This document shows positions 41,301 through 56,300 of a DNA stretch of 64,000 bases, one piece after another; the stretch's first letter is position 1; each line of letters starts with the position of its first letter. Source of the stretch: Cymbidium sinense. Lineage: Eukaryota > Streptophyta > Magnoliopsida > Asparagales > Orchidaceae. The translations under genes were made by a program, and so were the position numbers. Location: assembly GCA_021442155.1 (NCBI GenBank), contig CM038228.1, forward strand, positions 82,093,095 through 82,157,094, read 5' to 3'. The notes beneath the pieces are model-generated. The model saw only the letters and a program-made list of their open reading frames with translations, was not told the origin of the DNA and made no database searches.

Positions 41301-44300
41301 TTGATTGTCATTCTATATGATACTTTTGCTACAAGTTCTGCACCTTGAATTAAATCAATAGGGAAATTTATCTTTCTGACTGGAGGTAAACTTGGTAAAA
41401 TTTTTCTGGAAACTCCTTCAGTACCGGTTTATCTTCTAACTTGTTTACCTCTTAAGTAACATCAGTAATTTGAGTAAGAAAACCTTCATAATCTTTTGTT
41501 AGCATCTTTTAAATTTTTATGCAAGATATCATCATAGATAATACTCTCTTATGCCCCACAAATTTGAATTCTTCATCTCCAGAGATATTGAATTTGACTA
41601 TCTTTTTGCAACAATCTATAGTAGCATAATATTTAGATAGTTAGTCCATTCTTAAAATCACATCAAATTTATATAGCGACAGTGCTATTAAATCTACATC
41701 TGAGCTTCTTTCATTGATATTCAAGTTCACACAGCAAAAATTTCTAGTATTCATATGAGACCCATTTAACATTGCAACCGATAATGCTACAGACATTTTC
41801 ACAACTATTAATCCCAAAATTCTTGCACATTCCTCAGATATAAATGAATGTGATGCTTCAGTATCAAATAAAATTTTAATTGATTTATTTTGAATAGAGA
41901 TAATATCTATAAATGAGTAGATGTATATAAAAAAATATATAGTACAACATAAAATTTTAACAATGCTAATTTAACTAAAGACATACCTGTAATGACGTCA
42001 GACGAGTCTTTTGTTTTTTGCTGTATGAGTGCATAAACTCAAGACTGTGTATTCTGTCAGTTCTAATTCTGAGATAGAACTGATGCAATTGATTCAGCCA
42101 TCCATTGTCTGCCAATAGTCCTTTGAGGAGGCTGAACACTTGTCCTAGTATCTCAACTGATGATCTCTGATCTAAGGTAGGACAAGATTTTAATATATGC
42201 CTTGGCTGATGGCCCCGAAAACAAGTATTTGTGCCTAAGAGACACTCTCTTTTATATGCTCTTTTACATTTTGGGCATGTAGTAACACTGTTACTGTTGA
42301 CAGTATTATTAAACTTAGGCTTCTTCCAGTTTGATTTTTCAATTTGAATATTCTACCTAGATTTTGACCTATCATCATTCCTCCTTTTTTGAATATCTCT
42401 CATCTGAGTAGCTTATAAATCCAAGTCTATTATTTTGGTCCCTTCCACCAGTACATAATAGTCATCAATACCCAGAAGGATTAAGGGTTGTCTGACTACA
42501 TCCCTCAGTCTAGATATAAACTTATGATATTTCTCCTCTGCATCTGGTATCAACTGGGGTGCATACCTTGAAAGCATTGTGAATTTAGCTTCATATTGCA
42601 TGATAGATCAATCTCCTTATACTAATCTGATAAACTTGTCTTGCATTTGTCTCTTATCTAAGAGGGGTGCAAACCAATCTCTAAAGGTCCTCACAAAATT
42701 CTCCCATGAAACAAGATTGTAAGGCTTTCCTTCAAACTTTTCTTGAAATTGTCCTCACCACCATTTCTCAGCTTCGCCCTCAAAATCAAAAGAAGTTAAT
42801 GTAACTCTTCTTTCCAGAAGGCATGATATACTTTCTAAAATTTTCTCTATCCGCATCAACCAATTTTTTTCTTCTATAAGTCCTTATATTCCTGAGAAAA
42901 GAGATGGTCTCATATCTTGAAATAATTTAAGATATTTGTCCATAGGATTCTCACCACTTCCACTAGCCGAGTCTGTTGATTTCGTATCATCTGAGTCATT
43001 GTTTTCATCATTTGAGTAAATGCATCTATGGCAAGTGAAGACGGTTGCACCAAATTCTGGTGCTCAGCAGTTTGTGTCTCTATTTTCACCCATAACATCT
43101 TCTTGAATTGATTTCATAGTCCTGAGAAGCACAATTTATTAATAACCATTATGCATCGATTAATATAATCTTATGTAAATCTCTTACTTAATTTATCGTC
43201 TTCCTAATGGCTCTTTGATTATGATCATACTTATATCACTAAAAGAAAATCTCACTCTGATACCACTCTTGTCATGACCTGATCCGGAAGCTTGGAATAT
43301 CAAGGCGAGAACGGACGGTCGAACGGATAAAAGAAAATTTAAAAAAATCTAGCAGAAATTATAAACTTCACAATATTGTTCCAATTCATATAAGAGCTAC
43401 TACAAATCTAAACCGCATTTAACAGATTTGTCCACACATATAAAATATCCATAAACATAAATCATATAAAATACAGTCTAAAATATAAACTAACATAATA
43501 CCTATTTCTTGAAGTCCCTCTGCGACGATAGACATAATTCTCTTTTATATCCTCCATCTAGTTAGGAATGTTACTTGAAAAATATAAACAACTTGCAACT
43601 AAATAAAATTTGAATAAATTATGCTTTTATACTATAGTAAAATAAAAAGCAAAATTAATATGTATAACAGGTTTTATTATAAACATAAACATAAATTTTG
43701 AGAAACATGCGATTCAACAATTCAACATATAAGAGGTAGATGCAAATGAATATTTTTTATGAACTCTATTTTCTAATTTATCAATCATTTCAAGAGTCAC
43801 TGTCTAAAACATTTTCCATAAGAAATCTTTTTCATAAGAAACTTTTTCCATAACTCATCCAAAGGACAAGTAACTATTTTCATTTATCTTTTTCATGCAC
43901 GAGTACATTGCGTCCCCATCCAATACCATAAGGGGGTGAACTTCACTTTCAAGCATACACATTCATAACATAGTATTTATAAAGCTATCAATATCAGTTC
44001 AAAATAGTAAATTAGTTATTTCTATACAATGATATAAGTAACAACATGATCTAACATTCAAGTTGTTCATTTAATACAGAGAAAATGAAAAAATAAATCA
44101 CACTTTGAAATACATAGGCAATTTATAACCGTGAACAAATGCATTCCATCACATGAAAATAAATATACTTTTACCATAAATGTAAGAACATAATTACTAT
44201 TTTAGTGTGAAAATTTTTCTTGAATCTGCTTCCATTTAAATTTTCTTTTATTATTTTGAGTACCTATAAAATAAACATATTGATTATAGAATCTTTATTG

Positions 44301-47300
44301 TAAATATTTCATTATTTACCTTCCTTCAAGTTTAGTTCATATCATATATTTGACATAGTTTCATTAAATTCAATTACCAATTTAATATTATTTTATGTAT
44401 TTTATTTTTATTAATTTAATGTGAAAATGATTCTTCCAGCCTTCCCAATATAAAGAAAAATAATTTAAATTTTAATTAATCAAGTTCACATAAAATTTAA
44501 CTACTAAGTATATAATAATAATTTAAGATATATGAAAAGAGATGGTTTGACAAAATATAAAAGTAACCATAAATAAAAGATAAGGTTCATATTTGAAATT
44601 AAACATTATCAATTTGTTATCTTTAAAGTGTAGATCAAGTAAGATTATCAATATTTTAAGTTATTAAAGGATAAAGTGTTAAAGTGACTTAATATACAAA
44701 ACTTAATTTAATTTCATTTAATATTTTCATTCCTCTTACAATGATTCATAATTAATTAACAGTTTTATAAATTAGCATAGGTTTAAGATTTCATTTATTT
44801 TGCAATTGTAATTATAAGATAATTTGACATGGTGTATAAATCAACTACTTATTATTCTACATACTTATAAATACTATTATTTAGATTATTTTAGAATTTA
44901 TAAATAATTTAAAATCTAAAAGTCAACTTTAATTTTAGAAATTCTTAAATCCTTATCTTATTATTCTCGGCTTACCTTAAGACCAATAAGCCCTCTTCTC
45001 GATTTTGCCCTAAACCCTTTCCTCCCGTCACTCGTCCAAAGCCACGCACCCAACTCCCCTCTCTCCCATCGCTCGCTCTTGTTCACGTGAGGGGCACTCC
45101 TCTTTCCTCTCTTTCGTCTTCCTTGCAGGAAGTGTCAGCTTAGAGACACAGTCTTCCCTTCTCTCTTTCTTTCTCTTCCTCTCTCACGTGTTTTGGGAGT
45201 TTGGTTTTGACAAATCGAAACTGAGCCCCCTCCCTTCGATTTATGTACTCGGCCAACCATTGCAATGATTAGGAAATTAATTTTTTTTTCTTTTTTTTGT
45301 TTTATGGTTATTACACTCAGATCTTTCGTTTTGCTGATTAGATTCGGAGAACTATATATTGAAATCAAATTTCATGTGATAGATGATACTTCATTTAGGG
45401 CTTTATTGAGTCGTCCTTAGCTCTTAGTATGGGATAGTTCCATCCATCTTGCATCAATGTATGAAATATTTGAAGAATGAAGAAGAGCACCTAATTCTTG
45501 GCAATCTCCAGCCGTTTACAGTCCATGAAGTGAAGATCTATGAAGATGCCAAATATTTCCTCCCAAAGTAACCTAAGCCTCAACAGTCCATAGCATCAAC
45601 TTCAAAGATTGTAAAACAGTCAAAAGAAGAGAAAGAAGATAGAGAAGAGAATAAACAAAAAATGAAGAAAGAAGATGATGTCGACTCTACCTAAAGCATC
45701 TGACACAGTATCTAAGTTAAAGAGGTTAGTTCCTTACTCGGGCAATGATGTAGAAGAAGACATGCCTATCAAGCCTAAGGAGATTTGTGAACCTTCTGTG
45801 AATGGAAAGGAAAAGGTGGAATATTCTAATTTCAATTTGAGTACGAGTTTGAATCCATCTATGAAGGTGAGGCTTAATGCGTCTCTTCAATAAGGACAAC
45901 AAATCTATTGATATTAGAAGATTCACTTGTGATCACGCTAGTCCCTCCTTGATACTTTAAGGAAATCACTCCACATGAAGTTTACACTGTTGAGGAGTCA
46001 AATATCTTTTATGTATCTCTTTTACCCGGAAGTGATAGACTTGAAATCTCATTCTACAAGTTCGTTGAGTGCTATCATCAATATTCTGATTGGCTTATGC
46101 AATACGATAAATCTAATGATATAGTTCTCACAAGGATGCCAAAATATTATCCTCCAAGTATTCGAAGGATGATGCATAAATTGGGAGTCGATGTCAAAAC
46201 GGACAAATGACGAGCTTACTTCTTTGATACTCTCTGGAATTTAAAGAGTCCACGAGCCTCACATAAATTAAAAGTCGATGTTGAAACGGACATATAGCGT
46301 GCCCACTTCTTTGATACTTGTTGGAATTAAAGAGCCCAGAAGCCTCACTATTGAGGAGTTAAAGACCTTCTATGTACCTCCTTTACTTGGAAGTGATAGA
46401 CCTAATACATCATTATACAAGTTCGATGAGTGCTATCATTAAGATTTTGATTGGCTTATGTAATACGACAAATCCGATGATATGGTTTGCACAAGGATGT
46501 CAAAATATTGCCCTCTAAGAATTCGAAGGTGATGCATAAATTGTGAGTCGATGTCGAAACGGATAAATGACAAACCCACTTCTTTGATATTCTCTGAAAT
46601 TTAAAGAGTCCATAGGCTTCTTGTAAAAGTCAGAACTATACTAATAAAGACCTTGGATATATCCGGCATAAACATCACTAAAGAAGAATCTGTTATGTGG
46701 TAATAGAAGAAGGGATTAAGATTGAAATTGAAAATGAAGATGATTTCTGTGAAGTCAATCTCACAAACGACGGAGAAGTAAAAGTCAAGCCTGCACCCGA
46801 AGAACTTGAAGATAGTGGATAGACAGCTACCATAGATGAGCCGAAGGAAATCAACTTGGGAATAGAGGATGATCCCCGTCCAACTTTCATTAATGCTCTT
46901 CTGCCTGATAAAAAAGTTGAAGAATTGAAGATCCTATATTGTGAATTCAGGGATTGTTTTGTTTTGACATACTCTTAGATGTCAGGCTTATCCCCTGATG
47001 TGACAGTTTATAAATTAGTCATCAAGCTAGAAGTAACACCTGTTAAACAAGCTCTTAAGTGAATGTGATTGGAGATTGAAGAACAAATGATTGCAGAAAC
47101 TAAAAAGCTCATTGAAACAGATTTCATCCGAGAAGAAAAATATACAGACTGGATAGCTAATATCGTCCTAGTGAAGAAGAAGAATGATCAGATCTGTATC
47201 TGCATTGACTTTCGAGATTTGAATAGAGCGTGCTCAAAAGACGACTCGTCGCTCACAATATTAAAATTAATAGTGGATAATACTTCCAACTGCGATCTCA

Positions 47301-50300
47301 TTCATGGACGGATCATCGAGCTACAATCAAATTAAGACGGCTCCTGAAAATGAGAAATGCACATCATCCATGACACAAATTGGTATATATTTATATAGTC
47401 ATTCCTTTTGAACTGAAGAATGTTGGAGTTACATATCAGAGGGTTATGATTCGTATTTTCGACGAGTTGATTCATCAAAAGGTGAAATGCTATGTTGATT
47501 AGCTCGTCATCAAAGGTATGGGTCGTAAAGATCATTTTAATGATTTATGAATTGCCTTTGAAAGAATCAGAAGATATGATTTCAAGATAAACCCTCTTAA
47601 GTGTGCTTTCGGGATCTCCTCCAAAAAATTTCTTGGCTATGTTGTACGACACAGAGGAATTGAGATTGACCTCAATAAAATTAAAGCAATCATTGAAATG
47701 TCTTTCCAAAAGAGTTTGCGTCAGCTTTGTTCTTTATAAGGACAATTAACATTCATTCAACATTTTATATCAAATCTATCGGACAGATGTCAGTCCTTTG
47801 CAAAGCTAATGAAGAAATATGGTTCATTCAAATGGGATAAAGAATGTTAAGAAGCCTTCGATTGCATCAATAAATATTTATTAAACCCACTAATCCTTGC
47901 AACACCAATTATAGGAAAACCTCTTATTTTATATTTTGTTGCATTAAAAGAGTCCTTAGGAGCATTATTGACACAATGTAATGAAGGCAAGGAGACGCGC
48001 TGTATTATATTAATCGGAGATTAACAGGAGTAGAAGCAAGATATTTCTCGATTGAGAAATATTGTCTGGTTTTGATTTTTGCTATTCAAAAAGCTTTACC
48101 ATTATATATTGTTCCACAAGATAACTCTCATCTCAAAGATTGATTTGCTGAAATTCTTGATGACCTGACTAACGTTGACATGTCATTTAATTAGATGGAT
48201 AATTCTACTTCTATAGTTTGATATTACATATGTTTCTCAGAAAACAGTGAAGGGGCAAATCCTAGCAGACTTTCTTGTTATACATAATATTCAAGTAGAT
48301 TCTTAACTAAATGAAGATTTACTTTATTAGCAAATCTTACTCATTCATGATAGAGAGAAATTTCAAATCTGAGAAATGTATTTTAATGGAGCGTCATTAA
48401 TCAAGTTTGGTCAACCTCCAAACCTCCCAAGGGCAAGAGCCGGAATCGACCTCATCTTCATAGCACCTGAAAGAGGAATGATGAGACACTCATATGAATT
48501 GACTGAATCCAGAACCAATAATGAGGCGGTGTACGAGGCATTAGCAGTAAGCTTTGAAAATGCCATTGCAATCAGTATTAAAAATTTATAAATTTTTGGA
48601 GGCTCTTAATTAGTCATCAATCAAGTCTTGAGTGTTTATGAGACCAACAAGCTTGGGTTTGAATATTACCATAAACGAGTGTGAGTTGATGAAAAAAATT
48701 TCAAATATCACACTAATTTCAGTCTCTCGATCAGAGAATAGCAATGCAGATTGCGTAGCGAAATTCCAACCTGACTATTTTTTTAAGTGGGTTGATATTG
48801 CTTCATTCAAGGAGATAACTGTTGAACGAGTCGTTGATTTCTTCACCAATAATGCTGTATATAGATTCGGTGTGCCACGCCGGATTATCTCAGACAATGG
48901 CCCAACATTCAAGAGCGTGAAAATATATAGATTTACTGATTGATATAATATCGATTGATGATATTCGTTAATTTACAATCCGAAAGCCAGTGGCTTGACA
49001 GAGACCTTTAACATGACCCTAGTCAAGCTACTTAAGAGATTTCTCTTAAAGAATAAAAGAGAGTGAGTGGTATGCAAAGATGATAGAAGCGTTATGAGCA
49101 TATCGAACCGTCTACAAGACGTTGATTAAAACTGTCTACAACACCAATTATAGGATAAACGAAAATTTTATTTAAGCAAATACAATAGAAATTATAAACT
49201 ATACAATATTGTTTCAATTCATATAAAAGCCAGTACAAATCTAAATCACAATTAATAAATTTGTTCACACATAAGATATCCGCCAACAAAAATCATGTAA
49301 CATACAGTCTAAAACATAAACTAACATAATACCTATCTCTTGAATTCTCTCTATGACGGTAAACATAATTATCCCTTCTATCCTCCATCTAATTAGCAAG
49401 ATTACTTGAAAAATATAAACAACTTGCAATTAAATAAAATTTTTAGTTGATAAATTATACTTTTACACTATAGTAAAACAAGAAAGCAGAATTAATATGT
49501 ATGGCAAGTTTTACTATAAACATAAACATAAATTTTATGTAACATGCGATTTAATAATCCAACATATAAGCGGTATATGCAAGTGAACTTTTCCACATTT
49601 ATCAATCATTTCAGGAGTTACCGTCTAAAAATATTTTCCAAAAGAAAATCTTTATCAAAACTCATCCAAAATAGAAGTAACTATTTTCATTTTCCTTTTT
49701 TTTAGCGTACATTGCATCCCAATAATAGGTGAACTCTATTTTGTGCACATGCATAACATACAATTTATCAAACTATCAATATCAGTTCAAAACTGTAAAT
49801 CAATTATTTCAGTGTCATGACATAAATAATGACATGATTTAATATTCAGGTTGTTCATTCAATATGGAGAAACTGAGAAAATAAATCATACTTTGAAGTA
49901 CAGAGGCAATTTATAACAATGAATAAATGCATTCAATCACATAAAAAATAAGTATACTTTTATCATAAATGTAAGAACATAATTATCCATTTAAGTGTGA
50001 AGTTTCTTCGGACTGTCTCCCATTTGAAACTATTTCTTTAACTGTAGTTACTATAATTATAAACATTAATTTAATCAATACTCATAGCTATCTAAGTGTA
50101 TATATTATTGAAACATAACTATCTCTTTTAAGATAAATTTATAATTCTATTTCTACACTAGCTCATTAGAAACATTAGATTTTTTAATTAAATTTCTCAT
50201 TCTTATTTAGGTAATCATTATTTATCTAAAATATCTTAATTTACTTAATTCTTTATCAATCATCAAATTTACTTTATGTATTATTAAATTAAATTTATGA

Positions 50301-53300
50301 ATCTACTATTATACATGCAACATAATCTTTTGTAAGAAGCTCTATTTATTTTCTTCTTAATTTCTCAATTAATTATTTAAATTTATTCATTTTTCTTTTA
50401 TTTGCCACATAATATTTATACTTTTAAATCCATTAGAGAAATTAGTTTTTATATTATTATCAACTATAATATATGATATATTAATTTGCATTTATTATGT
50501 TAAATTTCAAATTAATATTTAAGTTATATTTTGCATGTAACTATTTAAATAATTGAATTTGATTTATACTATAGAGAATAGTGAAATTATGCTCTCTTTC
50601 TATTAAGACAATTAGTCATATTTTTACTGCTTCCGTCTCAATCATAAACTTCAAATCTAACATTTCATTTATAGGTTCTTATAAATATAACTTTTTCATT
50701 TATCATTTTTAAATTGAATTGTTCTTATATATTTTCAACATGTTTATGATTTATTTACATCACTTTTGATATAATTAAAACATATACTATGTAATGAAAT
50801 AATTTATGTAAAAGTTTCTATAGTAAAATGGACTTTAGGGTTTTCAATTTTTTTTTGAAAATTAAAACTTATATAATATTAATGCATTTCCTCAATTTAT
50901 AAAACCAAAAGAAAATATCTCTCTTTTCTTCTTATAACTCGGTTCGGTGCCCTAAGATCCTTTTCCTCATGTCGCTCGTCCAAAGCCATGCACGCACTTG
51001 ACTTCTCCCGTCACTCGTAAGGGCTCCTGTCCGCACACGAGGTCCCTCTTCTCCTTCTTCTCCTTCTTCAACTTCTTCTCCCTCAATGTCAGATCGAAGG
51101 CTCATTGCCTGAGGTGAGGTTCGATTGCTGGCTAGGCACTCCTCCCAACCTCTCTCTCTCTCTCTCTCTCTTGCTCCCTCTCTCGGCAAATCGAAATCGA
51201 GCGCCCCCTTTGCGATTTATTTCGTATTATGACCAACCATCCTGACGGTTTTGAATTTTTTTTATTTTTTTTTCAGTTTGGTTTAGAGTTATTACAATCT
51301 CTCCCTCTTATAAAAATTTCGTCCTCGAAATTTAACGACAATAATAGAAATAAACATATCTTTAATCAAACAGATGAGGATAAAGCCCTCTCACTTATGA
51401 TTTCTTCTCCCATGTAGCTTCTCGTTTTGATCCATGTTTTCACAGTACACAGATAAATGAAATTTCTCTATTCTTGAGATGCTTAACATAATTTATAATT
51501 CTTTCTAGCTCCTCCAGAAATGTGAGATCAGGTTGAACATCATTAGGATCAGCAATAATTTTATTGACTTCATCAGTAACATATTTTCGCAAGAGAGAAA
51601 TATGAAACACATTATGCACTCCTTGCATATTAGAAGGTAAAGTCAGTTTATAAGCCACTTTTTCAATTCTTTCTAAGATTTCATATGAACCAATATAACG
51701 TAGGCTCAACTTTTCAATCTTGTCTTTAATACCTTTCATGGGGCTTACTTTAAGAAATACAACTCTCCCACTTCAAATTCTACTAGCCGATGTTTAGCAT
51801 CATAATATTTGTTCTATCTATTTTGAGCAGTTTTTAATTTATCACGAATTAATCGAATCGTTTCAGTGGCTTCATCTACTACATCAGCACTAATAATTTT
51901 ATTCTTTCACCCGTTTTCACCCAACAAAGTGGTTTTTTACATTTCCTTCCATACAATTCTTCATAGGAAGCCATAATAATACTTGCTTGGAACCTGTTAT
52001 TGTAGGAAAACTCAATCAAAGGCCAGTGAAGTTCTCAGTTTCTCCCAAAATCAAGTGTACAATGTCTAAGCAGATCTTCAAGTGTCTGAATTGTTCTTTT
52101 TTGATTGGCCATCAGTTTGAGTGAAAGTAAGCTTGGTACCTAAAGCTTATTAGATTTTCCTCCACAATTTGGATGTGAATCGTCCATCCCGATCGGACAC
52201 TTAGATTTTGGCACACCATGTAACTTTATAATTTCATCAACATGCTTCCTTGTTAACTTTTCAACAGCATCAGATTATTTGATAGGTATAAAGTGTGCAG
52301 ATTTTGTCAATCTATCAATAATCACCTAAATAGCATCGCAACCTCTTCTAGATCTAGGTAAGCCAACCACAAAATTCATGATAATATCATCTCATTTTCA
52401 TTTTACCATAAAATTCATGACAATATCATCTCATTTTCATTTAGGTATTGATAAGGGTTGTACCAGTCCACTTGGCTTCTGATGTTCAGCCTTAACCATC
52501 TGGCGTATTGGACACTTGTAAATAAATTCAGCTACACTCCTTTTCATCCCTGACCACCAAAATATTTTTTTTAAGATTTTGATACATTTTGCTACTACTT
52601 GGATGAATTGAGTAATGATAGTGATGTACTTCATGTAAGATATCTCTCCTTAAAACTCCAATATCTGGAATGCAAACTCTGTCCTAATACTTCAATACCT
52701 TCCCATTAATTTCAAAATCTTCTGTATGACCTACTTTTATCAAATTTAAAATCTTCTGAAATTTAACATCTTGAGATAAAGTATCCCGTATCATGTCCTT
52801 TAAATTTGATTGTATAGTCATTGATTTAATAATGAAGCATGATCATCTATGGAATTAATAATTGAAATTTAAAATTTTTTCAAATATTGAATAAACTTCT
52901 CCAGTTGAGAGATCAACCAATTTGCACCATCATATGATTTTCTGCTTAAAGTATCAGTAACTATATTTACCTTTTTCGGATGATATTGAATATCCAAATC
53001 ATAATTCTTAATGAGTTTCAATCATCTTCTTTACCGTAAATTTAGCTCCTTTAGTAAAGATGTATTTTAAGCTTTGATGATTAGTGAGAACTTCACACCT
53101 TACTCTATATAAATAATGCTTCCGAATTTTTAATGCAAATATCACTATTGCTAACTCTAGGTCATGGGTTTGATAATTCTTTTTATGAATTTTCAATTGT
53201 CTTGAAGCACAAGCAATCACTTTTTCATTCTACATAAATACACAATCAAAATCTCTTAATAAAGCATCACTATAAATCTGAAATCTTTCTGCTCTTGATG

Positions 53301-56300
53301 GAATAGTTACTTAATACTAGTGCACTCATTAAACAACTTTTTAATTTTTGACTCAGTTACTTAATATTAGTGAAAACTGGATTGCTTTTTGTGTTAACTG
53401 GATAAAGGCATGACAATCTGTGAAAATCCTTCAACAAATCTTCTGTAATATCCTGCTAAACTTAAGAAACTTCTGACTTTTGTGGTAGTAGTTGAATGGC
53501 CATTCATTTATTATCGACTTTATACACCTTCACTATTAATCATATGTGCCAAAAATATGATGTTATTTAAAAATTCACATTTTGAAAATTTTGTATACAA
53601 TTCATTTTTTTTAAGAGTTTGTAGAATAATATGAAGTGATTTGTATGAACTGATTTATCTCTAGAATATATTAGAATATCATCTATGAATACAATCACAA
53701 ATAAATCCAAAAATAGTTTAAAGATTCTATTCATGAGATCCATAAATATAGTTGGAGCATTGATTAAGCCAAAAGACATCACCACAAACTCATAATGTAT
53801 ATATTTTGTACTGAATACAGTCTTTGATATATCTTCTTTTTAGATTCTCAACTGATGATAACCCGATCTTAAATTAATTTTTAAAAATATTGAAGCTCCT
53901 TTTAGTTGATTGAAAAGATCATCAATCCTTGGTAAGGGATATTTATTCTTCAATGTGAGTTTGTTAAGTTCCCTATAATCTATGCATAGCCTTAAGCTCT
54001 CATCTTTCTTATTCACAAACAATACAGGAGCACCCCAAAGGGATGCGCTATGTCTGATAAAGCCCTTCTCTAATAATTTTTTGATTCTTCAACTCTTATA
54101 ATTCTTTGATTATATTTTATATACTTTTAGTAAATTAGATCAATAGAGAAATCTATCTCTCTAGTTGGAGGTAAACATAATAAATTATCCAGAAAAATTT
54201 CTAGAAACTTCATCACTACCGGTATATCTTCTAACTTTTTTACCTCGTTAGTAACACCAATAACTTGAGCAATAAAACTTCATACCCTTTTGCTAGCATC
54301 TTTTGACTTTTAAGCAAGACACCATCAGAGATAATATTCATTTATGTCCCACAAATTTGAATTCTTCTTCTCCAAGAATATTGAATTTGATTATTTTTTT
54401 TCAACAATCTATAGTTGCATAATATTTAAATAGACAATCCATTCTTAAAATCACATCAAATTCATGTAGCGGTAGTGCTATTAAATTTGCATCCAAGTTT
54501 TTTTCACAAATATTCAAGTTCATGCAGGAAAATTTTCTAGCATTTGTATGAGACTTATTTGACATTGCAACTGATAATACTACAGGCATATTCATAATTT
54601 TTAATCTCAAAATTCTCACACATTCTTTTGATGTAAATGAATGTGATGCTCCAGTATCAAATAAAATTTTAACTGATTTATTTTGAATAAAGTTGATATT
54701 TATAAATGAGTAGATATATATAAAAAATATTTAATACAACATAAAATTTTAACAATGCTAATTTAAATAAAGACATACCTGTAATGACATCAGGCGAGTC
54801 TTTTACTTCTTATTGTGTGAGTGCATAAACTCGAGGCTATATATTCTGCCAGTTCTGATTCTGAGATGGAACTGATGTAGTTGATTCAGTCATCATTTGT
54901 CTACCAGGAGGTCAACGCTTGTCAAGATATTGAAGATTGACCCAAGATAGACAAGATTTTATTATATGTCATAGATGACAAATAAAGAAGTGTTTGCTCA
55001 AGAGACACACTCCTTTATGTGCTCTTTCACATTTTGGGCATGTAGTAATACTGTTACTGCTAATAATATTTTTAGACTTAAGCTTCTTCTAGTTTGATTT
55101 TGTAATTTGAACAGTCTGCCCAGATTTTGACCTATCATCATTCCTCATTTTCTGAATATTTCTCATCCTCTAAGTAGCTTGTAAATCTAAATCTATCCTT
55201 CTAACCCTCTTCACAAATACATAATAGTCATCAATACTTAGAGGAATTAGGAACTCTTTGACTACATCATTCAGTCCAGATAAAAACCTATGACATTTCT
55301 TCTCTGCATCTGGTATCAATTAATGTGCATACCATGAAAGCATTGTGAATTCAGCTTCATACTACATGATAGATCGATCTCTTTGTACAAGTCTGATGAA
55401 CTTGTCCTGTATTTGTCTCCTAGCTGAGAGGGGGTAAAAATCAATCTCTAAAAATCCTTATAAAGTCCTCCCATGAAACAAGATTGTAAGACATTCCTTC
55501 AAACTTTTCTTGTAATTGCCCTCACTGCCATCTCTCAGCTTCGCCCTCAAAAGCTAAAGAAGCTAATGCAATTCTTCTTTCTGGAGGGCATTACATACTT
55601 TTTAAGATTTTCTCTATCAGCATTAACTAGTTTTCTGCTTCTATAAGTCCTCCTGTTCCTGAGAAAAGAGGTGATCTAATATCTTGAAATAATTTAATAT
55701 ATTTGTCCATAGGATTTCCACCACTTCCACTAGCTTAAGTATGCTGATTTCGTATCATTTGAGTCATTACTTCCATCATTTGAGCAAATGCATTTATAAC
55801 AAGTGAAGGGGGTTGCACCAAATTCTGGTGCTTAGTAGTTTGTACCTCTCTATTTTCACTCATAATATATTCCTAAATTGATTTCAAAAGCTTGAAAAGC
55901 ATAATTTATTTATAACCATTATGCATCAATTAACATGATCTCAAGTAAATCTCTTCATTAAATTTTTCATTTTCCTAATGACTCTTTGATTATGATCATA
56001 CTTATAGCCCTAAATATAAAATCTCGCTCTGATATTACTCTTGTCACGACTAGGCCCGAAAACTTTGAATATCAAGACGGGAACGGACAGTCAGATAAAA
56101 GAAAACTTTACTTAAATAAATTCAATAGAAATTATGAACTATACAATATTGTTTCAAGAGTCGCCGTCAAAAAACCTTTTTCAAAATAAAATTTTTATCA
56201 AAACTCATCCGAATGACAAGTAATCAATTCCATTTATCTTTAAGACAGTATATCTGTCTTAGCACTGTAAAGCTAACTTACTTTCAGGTATACGCATTCA

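Larger units (their letters stand above)
36412..45315 (-). mobile_element. Complete Ty3/gypsy chromovirus-type (Tekay/Del-like) retrotransposon, nested
   Basis: 8.9 kb between CTCAG target duplications. LTRs of 2063 and 2046 bp start TGTCA(C/T)GAC and end GGTTATTACA in + orientation, giving TG...CA termini. On the - strand the order is 5' LTR (right), primer site, gag, protease, reverse transcriptase, RNase H, integrase, C-terminal domain, polypurine tract, 3' LTR (left). The RT type ([17 protein letters not shown]) and the C-terminal domain ([13 protein letters not shown]) fit the Tekay/Del chromovirus lineage. It is inserted in the protease region of the + strand Tat element. Frames are broken, so it is now non-autonomous. 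Confidence 0.93.
32007..49138 (+). mobile_element. Ty3/gypsy Tat-type retrotransposon, interrupted (parts 32007-36411 and 45316-49138)
   Basis: Gag, protease, reverse transcriptase, second RNase H and integrase remnants occur in that order on the + strand. They are split by the nested element at 36412-45315. A degenerate tRNA-Met-type primer site TGGTATCAG lies at 32007-32015. The Tat assignment rests on the CSKDDSSL / YNQI type of reverse transcriptase and on an RNase H-like segment ([17 protein letters not shown]). The 3' end and 3' LTR are gone: the sequence breaks at 49138 inside integrase. All frames contain stops. Confidence 0.85.
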
